From: Thelonectria olida
Taxonomy: Eukaryota; Ascomycota; Sordariomycetes; Hypocreales; Nectriaceae
DNA: 64,000 nt
Direction: 5' to 3'
Assembly: GCA_020736575.1 (NCBI GenBank)
Contig: JAGPYM010000002.1
Coordinates: 2,294,001-2,358,000, forward strand
Below, one piece after another: positions 9,876-19,560 of the stretch. The stretch's first letter is position 1. Every line of letters begins with the position of its first letter. A program made the position numbers and the translations under genes. The notes under the pieces are model-generated. The model ran no database searches. It was not told the DNA's origin and saw nothing but the letters and a program-made list of their open reading frames with translations.

Positions 9876-10691
9876 ATGCGACCTTCTGTCGCTTCCGTCG
9901 CCGCCCGCGATCTCTCTCGGCTTTGTGTCCGATGTCGACTCCGAGTTCGCCGAGCATCTTCCCTCGCCGCCTTGACGCCATCGACCACCACGGCACGGCC
10001 AACATCCGCCGCCATCGCGACCTCGTCGTTGCGCGCAACCGCTGCCCGGACCCCCCCCTTCTCGCCGACCCTGCTCCAAGCCCGCACCGCCTCCTCCGGC
10101 GCCTCCGCCACCGCTTCCGAGCCCTCGACGTCCTCACCGTCGCCGGCCTCACCACCCCTCACCCACTACGACCTCTTCCCGGAGACGCTCCCCGAGGGCC
10201 CCCCGCCCGCAGGCCACTTCCCCATCGACACGCGCGCCCTGCGCCGCGAGTTCCTCCGCCTGCAGGCCCGCGCGCACCCGGACATGCACCGCGCCCAGGA
10301 CAAGGCCCGCGCCGAGGCCACGTCGGCGCGCATCAACGAGGCCTACAAGACGCTGACGAACCCGCTGCTGCGCGCCCAGTACCTGCTGTCCCTGCGCGGC
10401 GTCGACGTTGCCAACGACGAGTCGCTGAAGGTCGAGGAACCCGACCTGCTGATGCTGGTGCTGGAGGCCCGCGAGGAGATCGAGGAGGCCGAGTCCGAGG
10501 CGGACCTCGAGGCGCCGCGCGAGGAAAACGACGCGCGCATCGCGGCGAGCGAGGAGGCGCTGGAGTACGCGTTCAAGCACGACTACGTTGAGGCGGCCAA
10601 GCACGAGGCTGTCCGGCTGCGCTACTGGGTGAACATCAAGGAAAGCCTAGACAACTGGGAGGCGGGCAAGCCCATCGTGCTGCAGCATTAA
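9876..10691 (+). CDS. JAC1: Mitochondrial J-type co-chaperone JAC1/HSCB for Fe-S cluster transfer
   Basis: A single exon encodes 271 residues. Jac1 stimulates the mitochondrial Hsp70 Ssq1 and delivers the scaffold Isu1 for iron-sulphur cluster transfer in the matrix. Residues 1-90 are Arg/Ser/Ala-rich with almost no acidic residues, as expected of a matrix presequence. The J domain follows, starting HYDLFPETLP, with the diagnostic HPD at 134-136 (ARAHPDMHR) and INEAYKTLTNPLLRAQYLL. The C-terminal HSCB oligomerisation domain covers about residues 185-270 (EEPDLLMLVLEAREEIEEAE to the end), which is where Isu1 binds. The gene body is unusually GC-rich, with codons ending almost always in G or C, which creates long spurious open frames on both strands. 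Length is normal for fungal Jac1. Confidence 0.9.
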   Translation: MRPSVASVAARDLSRLCVRCRLRVRRASSLAALTPSTTTARPTSAAIATSSLRATAARTPPFSPTLLQARTASSGASATASEPSTSSPSPASPPLTHYDLFPETLPEGPPPAGHFPIDTRALRREFLRLQARAHPDMHRAQDKARAEATSARINEAYKTLTNPLLRAQYLLSLRGVDVANDESLKVEEPDLLMLVLEAREEIEEAESEADLEAPREENDARIAASEEALEYAFKHDYVEAAKHEAVRLRYWVNIKESLDNWEAGKPIVLQH

Positions 10692-11288
10692 CATCCTGTT
10701 GAAAGAAAGGTTGATGTCGTAGTAGCGGCGCTGAGAGAGAAAAAATCCGCCTCAGCCGGAAGCTCCATGTAAACGGTAGTGAAGGTGAGGGGTCGAAGTC
10801 GGCGCCGTGTCCGGAGGTGCGGGGCCATATTTGTGCACATACGCCGGTGCTGAACATGGCATGACTATTTCGTCACCGAGCTTCAAAATGGTCTGATTAG
10901 GGGTCGGATTGTGTGCACTGTACGATATTTATGCCTGTGCATAATCGAGCGGGCTAGGCAATAGAATGGGGATTCATTGCCCCGTTCTTGTATTGTATAT
11001 AATAGACAAGTAGAGTTACCTTAGGCGTCTAATACGCAGGTACCATAACTTACAATTCTACACTCCCATTGATGGAATTGGTCACATTTATTGATATCAA
11101 GAAATTAACAAGTCTTTTTAAGATCCCGAGTATTCAAGAGCCCTCAGAGGCCTTACTCGCAGTTGAGAGGTATTAACATTTCATTATCATGTCCCATCAA
11201 CTCCTAGTCTTACACTCTTTTTCGTTCTCACGTATCCAAAGTAATAACGTATTCACCGAAAGCAACCCTAGGTAGGGACTTAGTTATA
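10692..11288. other. Convergent spacer between JAC1 and PalF, no gene seen
   Basis: These 597 bp separate two stop codons. From about 10900 onward the sequence turns clearly AT-rich (for example TTGTATTGTATATAATAG), which suits 3' untranslated and polyadenylation regions. No open frame or structured RNA is supported. Confidence 0.5.
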
Positions 11289-14045
11289 TCATCGTTGGTA
11301 GGCAGGCAATTCCTCCCCATTGCCACGACCACCTTGTCCAGACGATCCTGTCACAGGCCCAAGACCTGGGAAATCATCGTCGTCATCTAACACAGGCGCA
11401 CTCGGCGCGCTTGGCTCTGTGTCGGGAGCTGCATCCCTCGCTGATGGTCCGCTATTTCTCTGATCTTCGTCGATTGGGAACTCTGGCGGTGCACTCGCCT
11501 CATTCATTATCCGGCGTCGCTCAAGCTCCTGTTTATCCTCCGATGTGTCGACAGGAGGCGCTGTGGGAACAAGGTCTTCCTCCGTAGGCGCAGAAGGGCC
11601 GTCCATTGGGTCGCTGGGTGCAGTGGGTGCAGTGGGTGCAGTGGGTGCAGACCCGGCGTCCAGAGGCGGGGCTCGGGGTGCATCATCTGCGTCGTATAAA
11701 TCATCGTCATTGCTATTTGAGGGGCCTGCCGTTGGCGGTTCACTGGGCGCACTGGGAGCACTTGGTAACAACCTCGTTTCGGCCTGGCGGATGCGGTCCT
11801 TTTCTGACATGTCACTCTGTTCCGGAATCTGGGGTGGAGGAACGTATGCGGGAGCAGCAGGCGGTGGGAAGCCATTGGGTGGCTGGAAATCTCTCTGGCC
11901 CAACTGTGGTGGTTGTGAATGTATTGATGGGCTCAGAGGTGAATATGGCGGGTGTGGAGGGAGAACAGGAGGTTGAGCATGACGAGATCCGTTGGGTTGT
12001 GGTGGTGGGAAGTAGCCCGTTGGCGAAAACTGGCCATTGGTGCGGTATTCGTACGGGATTTCTTGGTCGTATCCCATATCTGGTCGATTGTGATCCTCCT
12101 CGTCACTCTCTTGTATCTGAATCCTCCGCAATGAAGGCGATGCCCTTGACTTTTGCCGACCACGCGATGAGTCAGTCGTGCCCACAACCGTCTCCAAGGA
12201 CACTGAGATGACGCCTTTCTCACGTCGAAGCTGCGACGTATCGGCAATATTATTTCCTCTTCTGGGACCGTAGATGGAGGGGCTCGATTCCGGGGTCCCA
12301 TGGTTGTATGTCCCGAACCTGGATGATGCACCCCCCTGCAGCTGGTTTGCTAACCGTCCACCAAGATCAACCACCACCTCGACAAGATATTTGAAACTGA
12401 TCATCTCCCCCGGCACGCCTTTGATCGTCGGAAAGGAATCATCCGGCAATTTGACAGAAACTGACACTGTCGTTTGCAAAGTCGTCGGATCAATGATCAA
12501 TGGCGCCGTGTTCTGGTCGAGATCTTTGCGAAACATGCTCGTGGAGCCCGAAGAAGATAAAGAGAGGCCCCCGAGACCTGTTCTCGACCGTGGGTACACC
12601 TCATCCTTTTCGGCCAGTCTTCTCTCACCCCCAGTTAGATCTTGGTTGAATAGAGACTCTGAAGGGGCGCTGTCGATCTTGCCCTGCCGGTACAAAGTCA
12701 CAATGACACCTGTCATGCTCTTGACGCACTTGATGTGCTGGACTGAAATCCGCACTGTAACAGAGTCGCCTGGTAAACAACCCCCCTTCATGAGCTCAAT
12801 CGTTGCTGTTATCGTCTTTTTGTCCACCGCCTGCTGTTTCGCTGAAGCCGACGATGGCAGTGTTCCCAGGTGGGCCAGAGAAGAGACGTCATTGCGGCTC
12901 ACGCTGGTGCTGGCGCTCTCTCCGCTGACTTCACTCCTCATATCGCTTTGTATTGGACTTCGAGTGTCGGTAGTTGCACCGTGGTCGCGAGCGTCTTCGC
13001 AGGTGCCGGGACTGGTCTGATCAGAGGAGTCGTGCTCGGGAATCTCGGTTACTTCAGTTGGGGATGCTGCCTTGTCCAACATCATCGACTTTTTCCTCCG
13101 CGTACGCTTTGATATGGGTTCTAAGAATATGGTTCGAGGCCGGGGCGCTTGCAGCAATCCTATGTCTACATTCTCCACCAGCATCACCTTCCTGTCACAC
13201 GAAGACGTCGCAGCGATCGTGGTAGGTCTTGTCAGAGTCGCCGTAATGTTGTAAGAAACCGTTCCCCGTTCAAACTGTCATCTCGTCAGCGAATGGTCCT
13301 GTCGCCAGGTACCTGAACCAAGACGTACGTCGATGCTGCTGGGCAGCTCTTTTGCCGGGAACACCAAGTCAAAGCCAAACTCATACTTGCCTGGCTCAAG
13401 CCTTCCCTCGCCACTTAACACCTGCTCATCCTGGAATAGACTGGCCAGGCCATTGCCGTGGTAGCGCGGTCGCATTGAGCCGCCGCCCTGCGGTAGCTGC
13501 GTTGCACCTTGCGCCTTTGCCACCGCGGCAGGATCCTTGAGTACGCGCACATAGCCATGCAACGATACAACAAGGTGAGTGATGCGAACGGGTTTTACCA
13601 CCACCATGACAACAGCGCCACGGACGTGGTCGCCGGCCGTGTACCGGCGATGAGGCTCTTCGGCCCGGATGTGAAAGTCGGTGACATTGCGGTTTCCTCT
13701 TCGTAGAGGAAGCGAGAGGGGTAGGCTGAGACGCGAGAGGAAGCTCGGGCGCGACGACGAGGACGCTGACGGGGTGGGGGAGGAAGATTGTCTTGGCGGT
13801 GCGGTAGAGTCGGGGGCGACTGTAGAAGAAGACGCGACAGAAGCGGCATCGGTAGTGACTGCTGAAGGGGCGGTTGTGGTGTTGTTGGAGACGGACGCAG
13901 ATCTTCTCGACCGATGGCCCATTCCGGCATTCGGTGCCGACGGCATGAGGGCCGGGTCGAGATAGAGAGGGTCAAGATCAAGCTCGAGTTCGAAGTTCGA
14001 GTTTGAGAGGGGCGGATGTCGGTTGAAGGGTCGTGATTCGTGCAA
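11289..14045 (-). CDS. palF: pH-response arrestin PalF/RIM8
   Basis: Exons are 14045-13329 and 13274-11289 (2703 nt, 900 residues); the 54-nt intron splits ...LPSSID and FERGTVSY. PalF/Rim8 is the arrestin-like adaptor that binds the pH sensor PalH/Rim21 at the plasma membrane and recruits ESCRT proteins, leading to activation of the transcription factor PacC. The arrestin N domain (about residues 115-310) contains VTDFHIRAEEPHRRYTAGD, LPSSIDFERG and CDRKVMLVENVDIGLL; the C domain follows. The last about 350 residues are Pro/Ser-rich and carry many PSAP/PTAP motifs, PSDP, and LPAY at the extreme C-terminus, suited to Vps23/UEV and ubiquitin-ligase binding. The first ATG is used; an internal Met at nucleotide 13946 (MPSAPNAG) could also be the start. 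Confidence 0.9.
11615..11650 (-). repeat. Four 9-bp tandem repeats encoding Ala-Pro-Thr in PalF
   Basis: The unit TGGGTGCAG (+ strand) occurs four times head-to-tail. On the coding strand it gives overlapping PTAP motifs, and because the unit is a multiple of three, any gain or loss of copies stays in frame. Confidence 0.9.
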
Positions 14046-15758
14046 CGCGGGCGTCGGTCGTGGATCGCAGGCCTCGGGCTTTGGGCGTCGACGAGGTCAA
14101 GGACAAAGAGGCGCGTCTGGGTCGACGTCAGGCTCGCGTATCGGTTGGGAGGGTGGAGCAGAGGAGGGGGAGTAGAGTAGAGTAGAGGATGAGGCAGTTT
14201 GCGGGGGAGGGAGGAGGGAGGAGAGAAAGGAGCCTAAAAAAAAAGGAAGAAAAGGGAGAGGAAGATGATCGAGTGCAAGATAACTAACGTGGAGTAATGC
14301 AAGAAGGTGTCGATCGAGGTTGGAGGGTAGCGTGGAGGCGGAGGTGGAGGACCGACCCCCCCCCCCCCTAGAGGAGCCCAAACCACTACGAAGGTGGTCG
14401 CTACATCGTGGAGATGGAGCCATCACTATGGATATGCGATGGAGATTGGAGGCTGAGCGATTAGTGCCCGAGGGAGTTCCACGGGCCAGTTTGCATCGGT
14501 ACAGCACGAATGAGTTAGCTCCCTTGCTGCAGAGCAGCAGCAAGCAGCAGCTGGGCGTCGTCTTGTTGGCGTCCATTCGCCATCGTAAGGGACCGTCACA
14601 GGGACCGACCGCAGCCAACAAGCTGGGACGGAACCGTCACCCCGCGGAGAGGGCAGCCAAGGCCGCTCGTACATACCGCCATCGCCTGGCAAGGAGAGAC
14701 GGAGACAGGGGCCCAATGACAGCGATCCGTCCTTCTCCAGCCTTCGTCCCCCCGCTCAGTGCCACCACCACCAATTCACAAGTTCCAGACTAAAAACTCG
14801 GCCGATGCTGCCGAGCCACGTTGCCTGGCTCTGGCTTTGCCTCTGTCTCTCGATGGGGCGGCCCTATGTAACACAATGTTCCACCGGCGGGAGGGGCGGT
14901 GACATTGTCTCGATGAATCAGTGGACAAGACACCCCGAAAGAAAAAAGAAAGCAAAACAATCAATCCCTCCAGTTGGTGGCTTCCATCCTCCCGCGGAAT
15001 TAACCAGGCTTGCATATGCCAAGGCTCCAGGCCACCTCCAGCTTTGGCTCCTCGGGTTGCCGCTCGTGCCAAGAGAAAGCTTGGTAGTTGGCTCCTCGCT
15101 CTCGTGGGAGCCAAATCCTAGATCGTTAATAAGGGTCGCCTGCTGCACACCCTCTTCGAAGGACGAACAGGTGCTCAAGGGCTTTGGACGAACACCACTT
15201 GGAACTGTTTGCCGATAACACCTCCTCGACCAGGCAGGTGATTACGAATGCTCTAAAACTGTAACATGTGTCGGCTGCTCCCGGGTCATTCACCCAAATC
15301 CTCCTGGCAACACAACACACGACAAGGGTTCTCCCTCAGCTTCATGGGTTCCGGCCCCGTCATTGGCAGGCACCTCGTCTCCATCACTGCGACGTCAGGA
15401 TATGCATAATTCCTTCATCATCCACCTCCGAATCTGAGGTCAAGTCATATCCCACCTCGGCGATACATTCACCCTCACGCCATGCAATAACTTTATCATC
15501 CATCGTTGCTCTCATTCTTGGTGTTTCCCTTCGTCTATCCGGGTATTATCATTGCATACTACAATTACAACAAGATATCAACCAGCCTTTCCAGAGCCTG
15601 CCAGAGGGTTCCCGCCCCGCCCATGTACAAAAACGATTCAACGCCATGCAAAACCAAAACAATCCAGTCCAGTCATGCTCCTTTCCATGACCAAGGTAAC
15701 CGGTTATGCCCTCAAACGCCATACAATGCAATGTTCCACACTCATCATTCGTCCAATT
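14046..15758. promoter_or_regulatory. Upstream region of PalF and 3' flank of CDC6; low-complexity tracts
   Basis: This 1.7-kb region carries the PalF promoter and leader. It has an (AGTAG)3 repeat at 14171-14186, a purine-rich stretch to about 14275 and a run of thirteen C residues at 14356-14368. GCCAAG hexamers, matching the PacC core, occur at 14656-14661 and 15018-15023, but such short motifs are expected by chance. No additional gene is supported. Confidence 0.45.
14356..14368 (+). repeat. Homopolymer run of 13 C
   Basis: An uninterrupted C13 tract lies about 310 bp upstream of the PalF start. It is a likely site of length variation or sequencing error. Confidence 0.85.
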
Positions 15759-17648
15759 TTAATCCAGCGCCTCACCGCTCAAAATGCTCTTGAGGATTCC
15801 CGCACCAACGCCTTCGGCAACAGCTTCAATCTCCTTCTCTCCTGCGCAGCTCGTAACCCGGCGCTCGTCACCGCTTGGTAGCGCAATTTTCCGGCCCCTC
15901 TTGCTGGGGGTCTGTGGCGCCACAAAGCTGCCACTCTTTCCATTGGATGCGTTGATCAGCCCCAGCGTTTCCAAGCTACCCACAACTTCTCGAAACTCGG
16001 AGCTCGAAAGCGGATGAAGTACAGAATCTCGGGTGCACAACTGGCAGTAGGCCTCGAACAGAGCCTTGACAGTGGGAGCCATCAACTTCAACTTGGATGG
16101 AGTAGTAAGGCCATTTGCCATCTTGGCTGCAGCTCGGTTTCGCTTTTCGCATGCCACCAGTGCACACAAAGCTGCCTTCTGCTGCAGGTTCAGGGCCTTG
16201 AGTCGCTGCGTGGTGCCGTTGCTGAAAGCCGCGGCTGTGACCTTATTGAGGTGACCAATCGAGGCCCGAGGAGCCGTCTCTGCGGAAAGTTCCTTGAGGG
16301 ATGTTGCCATAATTTGGATCACGCTGCGGGCTCCGCTACCGGAAGCACCGTTGATGTTCTCGCCCAAGGGTCGTTTTGAGGGAGTCATCTGCAGAAGCTT
16401 CTCCCTTGCTTCATCCTCGTGCTTTCCTCGAGTCTCAGCCTCGATCAAGTCCAGTGCTCGTCGGCAAATCTCAAACGCCTTGCGTAAATCACCGGTCTGA
16501 CTTGACACCTTTCGGGAGCAGAGCTCAATGGCGGCTGGGTGGATGAAAGGAACGTAGCCTTCCTTGCCCTCGGGCATGAGCGACTTGAGTCTCGTAGTGA
16601 TGATGTTCTTGACCTGGGCAGCCGTGTAAGGGAGGAATGGCAAAAGATCGGGCTTCAAGTTCTTCGACTTGAGGCGAGGCAAGAATCGGTCTGTCAAATC
16701 CAGGGCATTGGCGACACCAACGAGGACGAGCCGTGATGATTTCTGTAAAGACCATTCAAATACACGGTACAAGCTTTCCAAGCCCATGGTGAGGATGTGA
16801 TCGATCTCATCGAGGGTAACTAGATAAACCGGGGCCGACTTTGACTTGGGCATGAAACAGGCTTGCAATGCCGCGATCGCATCCGCCTCGGACATATCGT
16901 TGGCCTGACCAAGAGCACTCAGGAGGGTGACGTACAAGTCTTTGGACGACTTGATGCTCATGCAATTGATGTAAGCAGACTGAATTTTGTTGTGTTCCGA
17001 GTACGCCCTGGTCGTCTCGGTAATCATGGCACTCTTGCCGGTCCCTGGTGGCCCACTGACATACAGACATCCATGAGGAGTTGTGGTTGAACAACGGCTG
17101 AGAAACGTGGTGAGTTGTTCTCGTTCGGCATCTCGCCCAACTAGCTGACCCGGCTCTGAACTGCGGGCGAAAAGTTGGCGCGCTGAGTGGTAGACGGTTT
17201 GGATAGTGCTAGGAGAAAGGGGCGTCTGGGGAGTCAGTCGCTTGAAGAGTTTGCCCGCTGACATGACAGCATGCCGAGGAGTGGTGGGCGGTACGTTGAG
17301 GGCATCTCGGTATCGGGGTGTTGAAGGAGTAACTGGGTTCTTTTTCGTAGAGGGTTGAGAGGGAGAGCTGCGAGTAACGGTAGGAGGCGCATCGAAGACA
17401 TCTTGGGCGAGATCGTCTTCTACAGGCGTGTTCTCGTCGTTGTAGTGGACTGGAGCGACCTTTGCGAGGCGTCTGCTTCGCTTGGAAGGAGTTTGGATTG
17501 GGCTGATGTCTTCTAGATCGCCGAAGTTAGCAATCGACTTTTCTTTCCACCTCGAATCTGCCCCCTGTTCCCCTTCCTCGTGAGAATCGGACTTACCGGC
17601 ATCGTCGAAGCTGTTTCGTGCGCGCTTTCCTAATGCTGATCGAGCCAT
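15759..17648 (-). CDS. CDC6: Replication licensing ATPase CDC6 (Cdc18)
   Basis: A single exon encodes 629 residues. Cdc6 binds ORC at replication origins in G1 and loads the MCM2-7 helicase with Cdt1. The AAA+ module starts near residue 165 (GQLVGRDAEREQL). Walker A is GPPGTGKS at 199-206 and Walker B LDEID at 279-283; the sensor region is VGVANALDLTDRFLPRL. The C-terminal third fits the winged-helix Cdc6 C domain, with RDSVLHPLSSSEFREVVGSLETLGLI. The N-terminus is disordered and basic and has many S/T-P sites (for example SPIQTPSKR at about 49-57) plus an RRL cyclin-docking-like motif, as expected for CDK-controlled turnover. Cell-cycle-type promoter boxes lie about 220-240 bp upstream. ORC1 is excluded because there is no BAH domain. 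Confidence 0.9.
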   Translation of the reverse strand: MARSALGKRARNSFDDAGKSDSHEEGEQGADSRWKEKSIANFGDLEDISPIQTPSKRSRRLAKVAPVHYNDENTPVEDDLAQDVFDAPPTVTRSSPSQPSTKKNPVTPSTPRYRDALNVPPTTPRHAVMSAGKLFKRLTPQTPLSPSTIQTVYHSARQLFARSSEPGQLVGRDAEREQLTTFLSRCSTTTPHGCLYVSGPPGTGKSAMITETTRAYSEHNKIQSAYINCMSIKSSKDLYVTLLSALGQANDMSEADAIAALQACFMPKSKSAPVYLVTLDEIDHILTMGLESLYRVFEWSLQKSSRLVLVGVANALDLTDRFLPRLKSKNLKPDLLPFLPYTAAQVKNIITTRLKSLMPEGKEGYVPFIHPAAIELCSRKVSSQTGDLRKAFEICRRALDLIEAETRGKHEDEAREKLLQMTPSKRPLGENINGASGSGARSVIQIMATSLKELSAETAPRASIGHLNKVTAAAFSNGTTQRLKALNLQQKAALCALVACEKRNRAAAKMANGLTTPSKLKLMAPTVKALFEAYCQLCTRDSVLHPLSSSEFREVVGSLETLGLINASNGKSGSFVAPQTPSKRGRKIALPSGDERRVTSCAGEKEIEAVAEGVGAGILKSILSGEALD

Positions 17649-18527
17649 GTCTGATGATTATTATGAGTCGCACTTTCCGGATCAACTTGCACACGCAGTA
17701 TGGGTTACAAGCTGTGGGAAGGTACAAAGGTTGGAGTTGGGAAGTTGAGGCCGGAGAAAGGAAAGTGCTGTGGGCATCCTGAAAGCGGATGGAGATTTAA
17801 TTAGCAGGTGCCCATGGCGCAGCCGCGCGCCACGACATGTTCTGCAGAACGTGTTGAGCGCGTTTAGACGCGACGACATCGCGAAAATCCATTAAGAGAA
17901 TGGCCCGTGCGGTCCGACGCTTCAGGTACGCGCCTCACTGACCGGCACGCGCCACAGAGTTTCCACTTCACGAGCCACGCCAGGTCACGGCTCTGGCCAT
18001 CATTTCGCGACATTGTGTTATGGCCGTGTCGATTGGATGCGAGAGTCTTGTAAGGGAGACTCCCCGCTGCGACCTGTCTGACTTGGACGCAAATCAGCCG
18101 AATGTTTCCCCGCTTTCCTGTCCAAATGAGGGAGGCACTTCGGCGGCTTTATCAGCAATTATTGGGCCACGCACCCATGCTCCTGGAACTATTCTAGACC
18201 TCCACCACAAAGCTCGATCTTCATGCCGTCCACGATAGCTTCAAATCTGAATTTCAATGGCATCAGTCCACATTGAGGAAACGAATTGGCCATTACCCGG
18301 ACGACAACATTATGGGAATAACCCCGTTGTCCCTTTGTAGCCTGACGGATGGATGATTGAACCGGACACATGCATTACGTCATTGACTATTCGCTAATAC
18401 AATTTACTTTCATTCTCATTGATTGTCACATGGTTCTGTACCTTTACCTTCACATTTGTCTGTGATCAATCACCTCCCAAATCATCGACCTTTCCAACCA
18501 ATTCCGCTGGAAAGCATTCTTGTCAGG
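17649..18527. promoter_or_regulatory. Divergent promoter between CDC6 and the TSPO gene
   Basis: This 879-bp spacer lies between two divergent genes. Its CDC6-proximal half contains ACGCGA and CGCGAAA elements, described separately. The TSPO-proximal half is AT- and pyrimidine-rich. No gene is supported inside it. Confidence 0.5.
17868..17886. promoter_or_regulatory. MCB/SCB-like cell-cycle boxes upstream of CDC6
   Basis: ACGCGA lies at 17868-17873 and CGCGAAA at 17880-17886, about 220-238 bp upstream of the CDC6 start. CGCGAAA fits the CRCGAAA consensus of SBF sites, and ACGCGA is one base off the MBF box ACGCGT. In yeasts, genes of the CDC6/cdc18 family are induced at the end of G1, cdc18 through MBF. 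Binding here is inferred. Confidence 0.4.
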
Positions 18528-19241
18528 ATGACGACCTTTATTCCCTCACTCACGCTTCCTTCCGGAGTGTTCCTCAACCCTGCAGTATCTGTTCTGCTCC
18601 CAATTGGTCTGGGAATTGCCTCGGGCCTCAGCGCAACTCGTTCGTCTCACCCACCTATGCCACCTATGCTTTATTCTAGTTGCATGATGCATGGCTGACG
18701 GTGAATGTTGTCTCTTTGGTGCAGAGACCCAGAAGACCTATCTCTCTCTGAAGAAGCCTGAACTGTACCCGCCGCCGTGGCTGTTTGGACCTGTATGGAC
18801 CGTCCTCTATGGGTGAGTGATTCGCAAACCTACGCACGCATGCCACGCAATCTCCCACACGGAACAAGAGTTAACTCTGCTAGCCTCATGGGCTATACTG
18901 CTTACCGAGCAACCTTCAACGGCCTTTCCCCATTGAATTCTCCAGCCACTATCAGCGCAGCTCATGAAGGAATGACATTGTATACCATCCAGCTTGGTCT
19001 CAACCTCATCTGGACTCCTTTATTCTTCGGCTTCAACCGCCCCATCTTGGCGACCATCGACATCGTTAGTCTTCTTGGCGTCAACGCGTACCTGACCTAC
19101 GTCTGGAGCTCTGTCGACCCTGTAGCCAGCTTGTGCCAGGTCCCTTATCTCGGCTGGCTCAGCTTTGCTACTTACCTTTGCTCTAGAATTGGTTACTTGA
19201 ACAACTGGGATCTATCGGGCAAGTCGGGCAAGCAGGAATAG
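18528..19241 (+). CDS. TspO/MBR family translocator protein
   Basis: Exons are 18528-18639, 18725-18812 and 18884-19241 (558 nt, 185 residues); the introns are 85 and 71 nt. TspO/MBR proteins are five-helix membrane proteins that bind tetrapyrroles and sterols, usually placed in the outer mitochondrial membrane or ER. The signature is clear: PPPWLFGPVWTVLYGLMGYTAYR across the second splice junction, then helices IQLGLNLIWTPLFFGFNRP and CQVPYLGWLSFATYL, with aromatic residues at the helix ends. The first intron has a non-standard GTTCGT donor. It is accepted because it alone joins SAT to QTQKTYLSLKKP in frame before a stop. The gene is convergent with the ARG-13-type carrier 319 bp away. Confidence 0.9.
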
Positions 19242-19560
19242 AGGCAGTAGAATAACCATCGATGTAGTGTAAGAATAAATTGAAAGGCCTCGACAGAGAC
19301 ACTCGGTGTGAGCTAAAGAGCCGACACCCTAGATTCATCAAATTGTCTAACATCGGACGTCTATATATATCGGCCATGTATTTACTTTTTTTCCCACTCC
19401 CTCTCGCAAACAAAACAATGCGAACCCTGTCGCTCATATTGACCAACCTCCAGAATTTAGTAAAGTCCAAAGTTAAACGCCTCATCGATGCAATACATCC
19501 CTCAAAAGAGACTTTTTACCATCCCAAGATCAACCCTAACTCCCCACGAGTTGTAATATA
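19242..19560. other. Convergent 3' spacer, no gene seen
   Basis: This 319-bp AT-rich spacer between the TSPO and carrier stop codons contains elements such as AATAAA (around 19273) that suit a 3' end. Nothing else is supported. Confidence 0.5.

Noticed and set aside
9458..10591. 377-codon open frame overlapping JAC1 on the same strand
   Set aside because: Its second half is a Pro/Arg-rich shift of the GC-rich JAC1 coding sequence; JAC1 has the J domain and HPD motif, this has nothing.
11545..12211. Open frames on the + strand antisense to PalF (143 and 201 codons)
   Set aside because: Low-complexity mirror images of the Pro/Ser-rich PalF tail.
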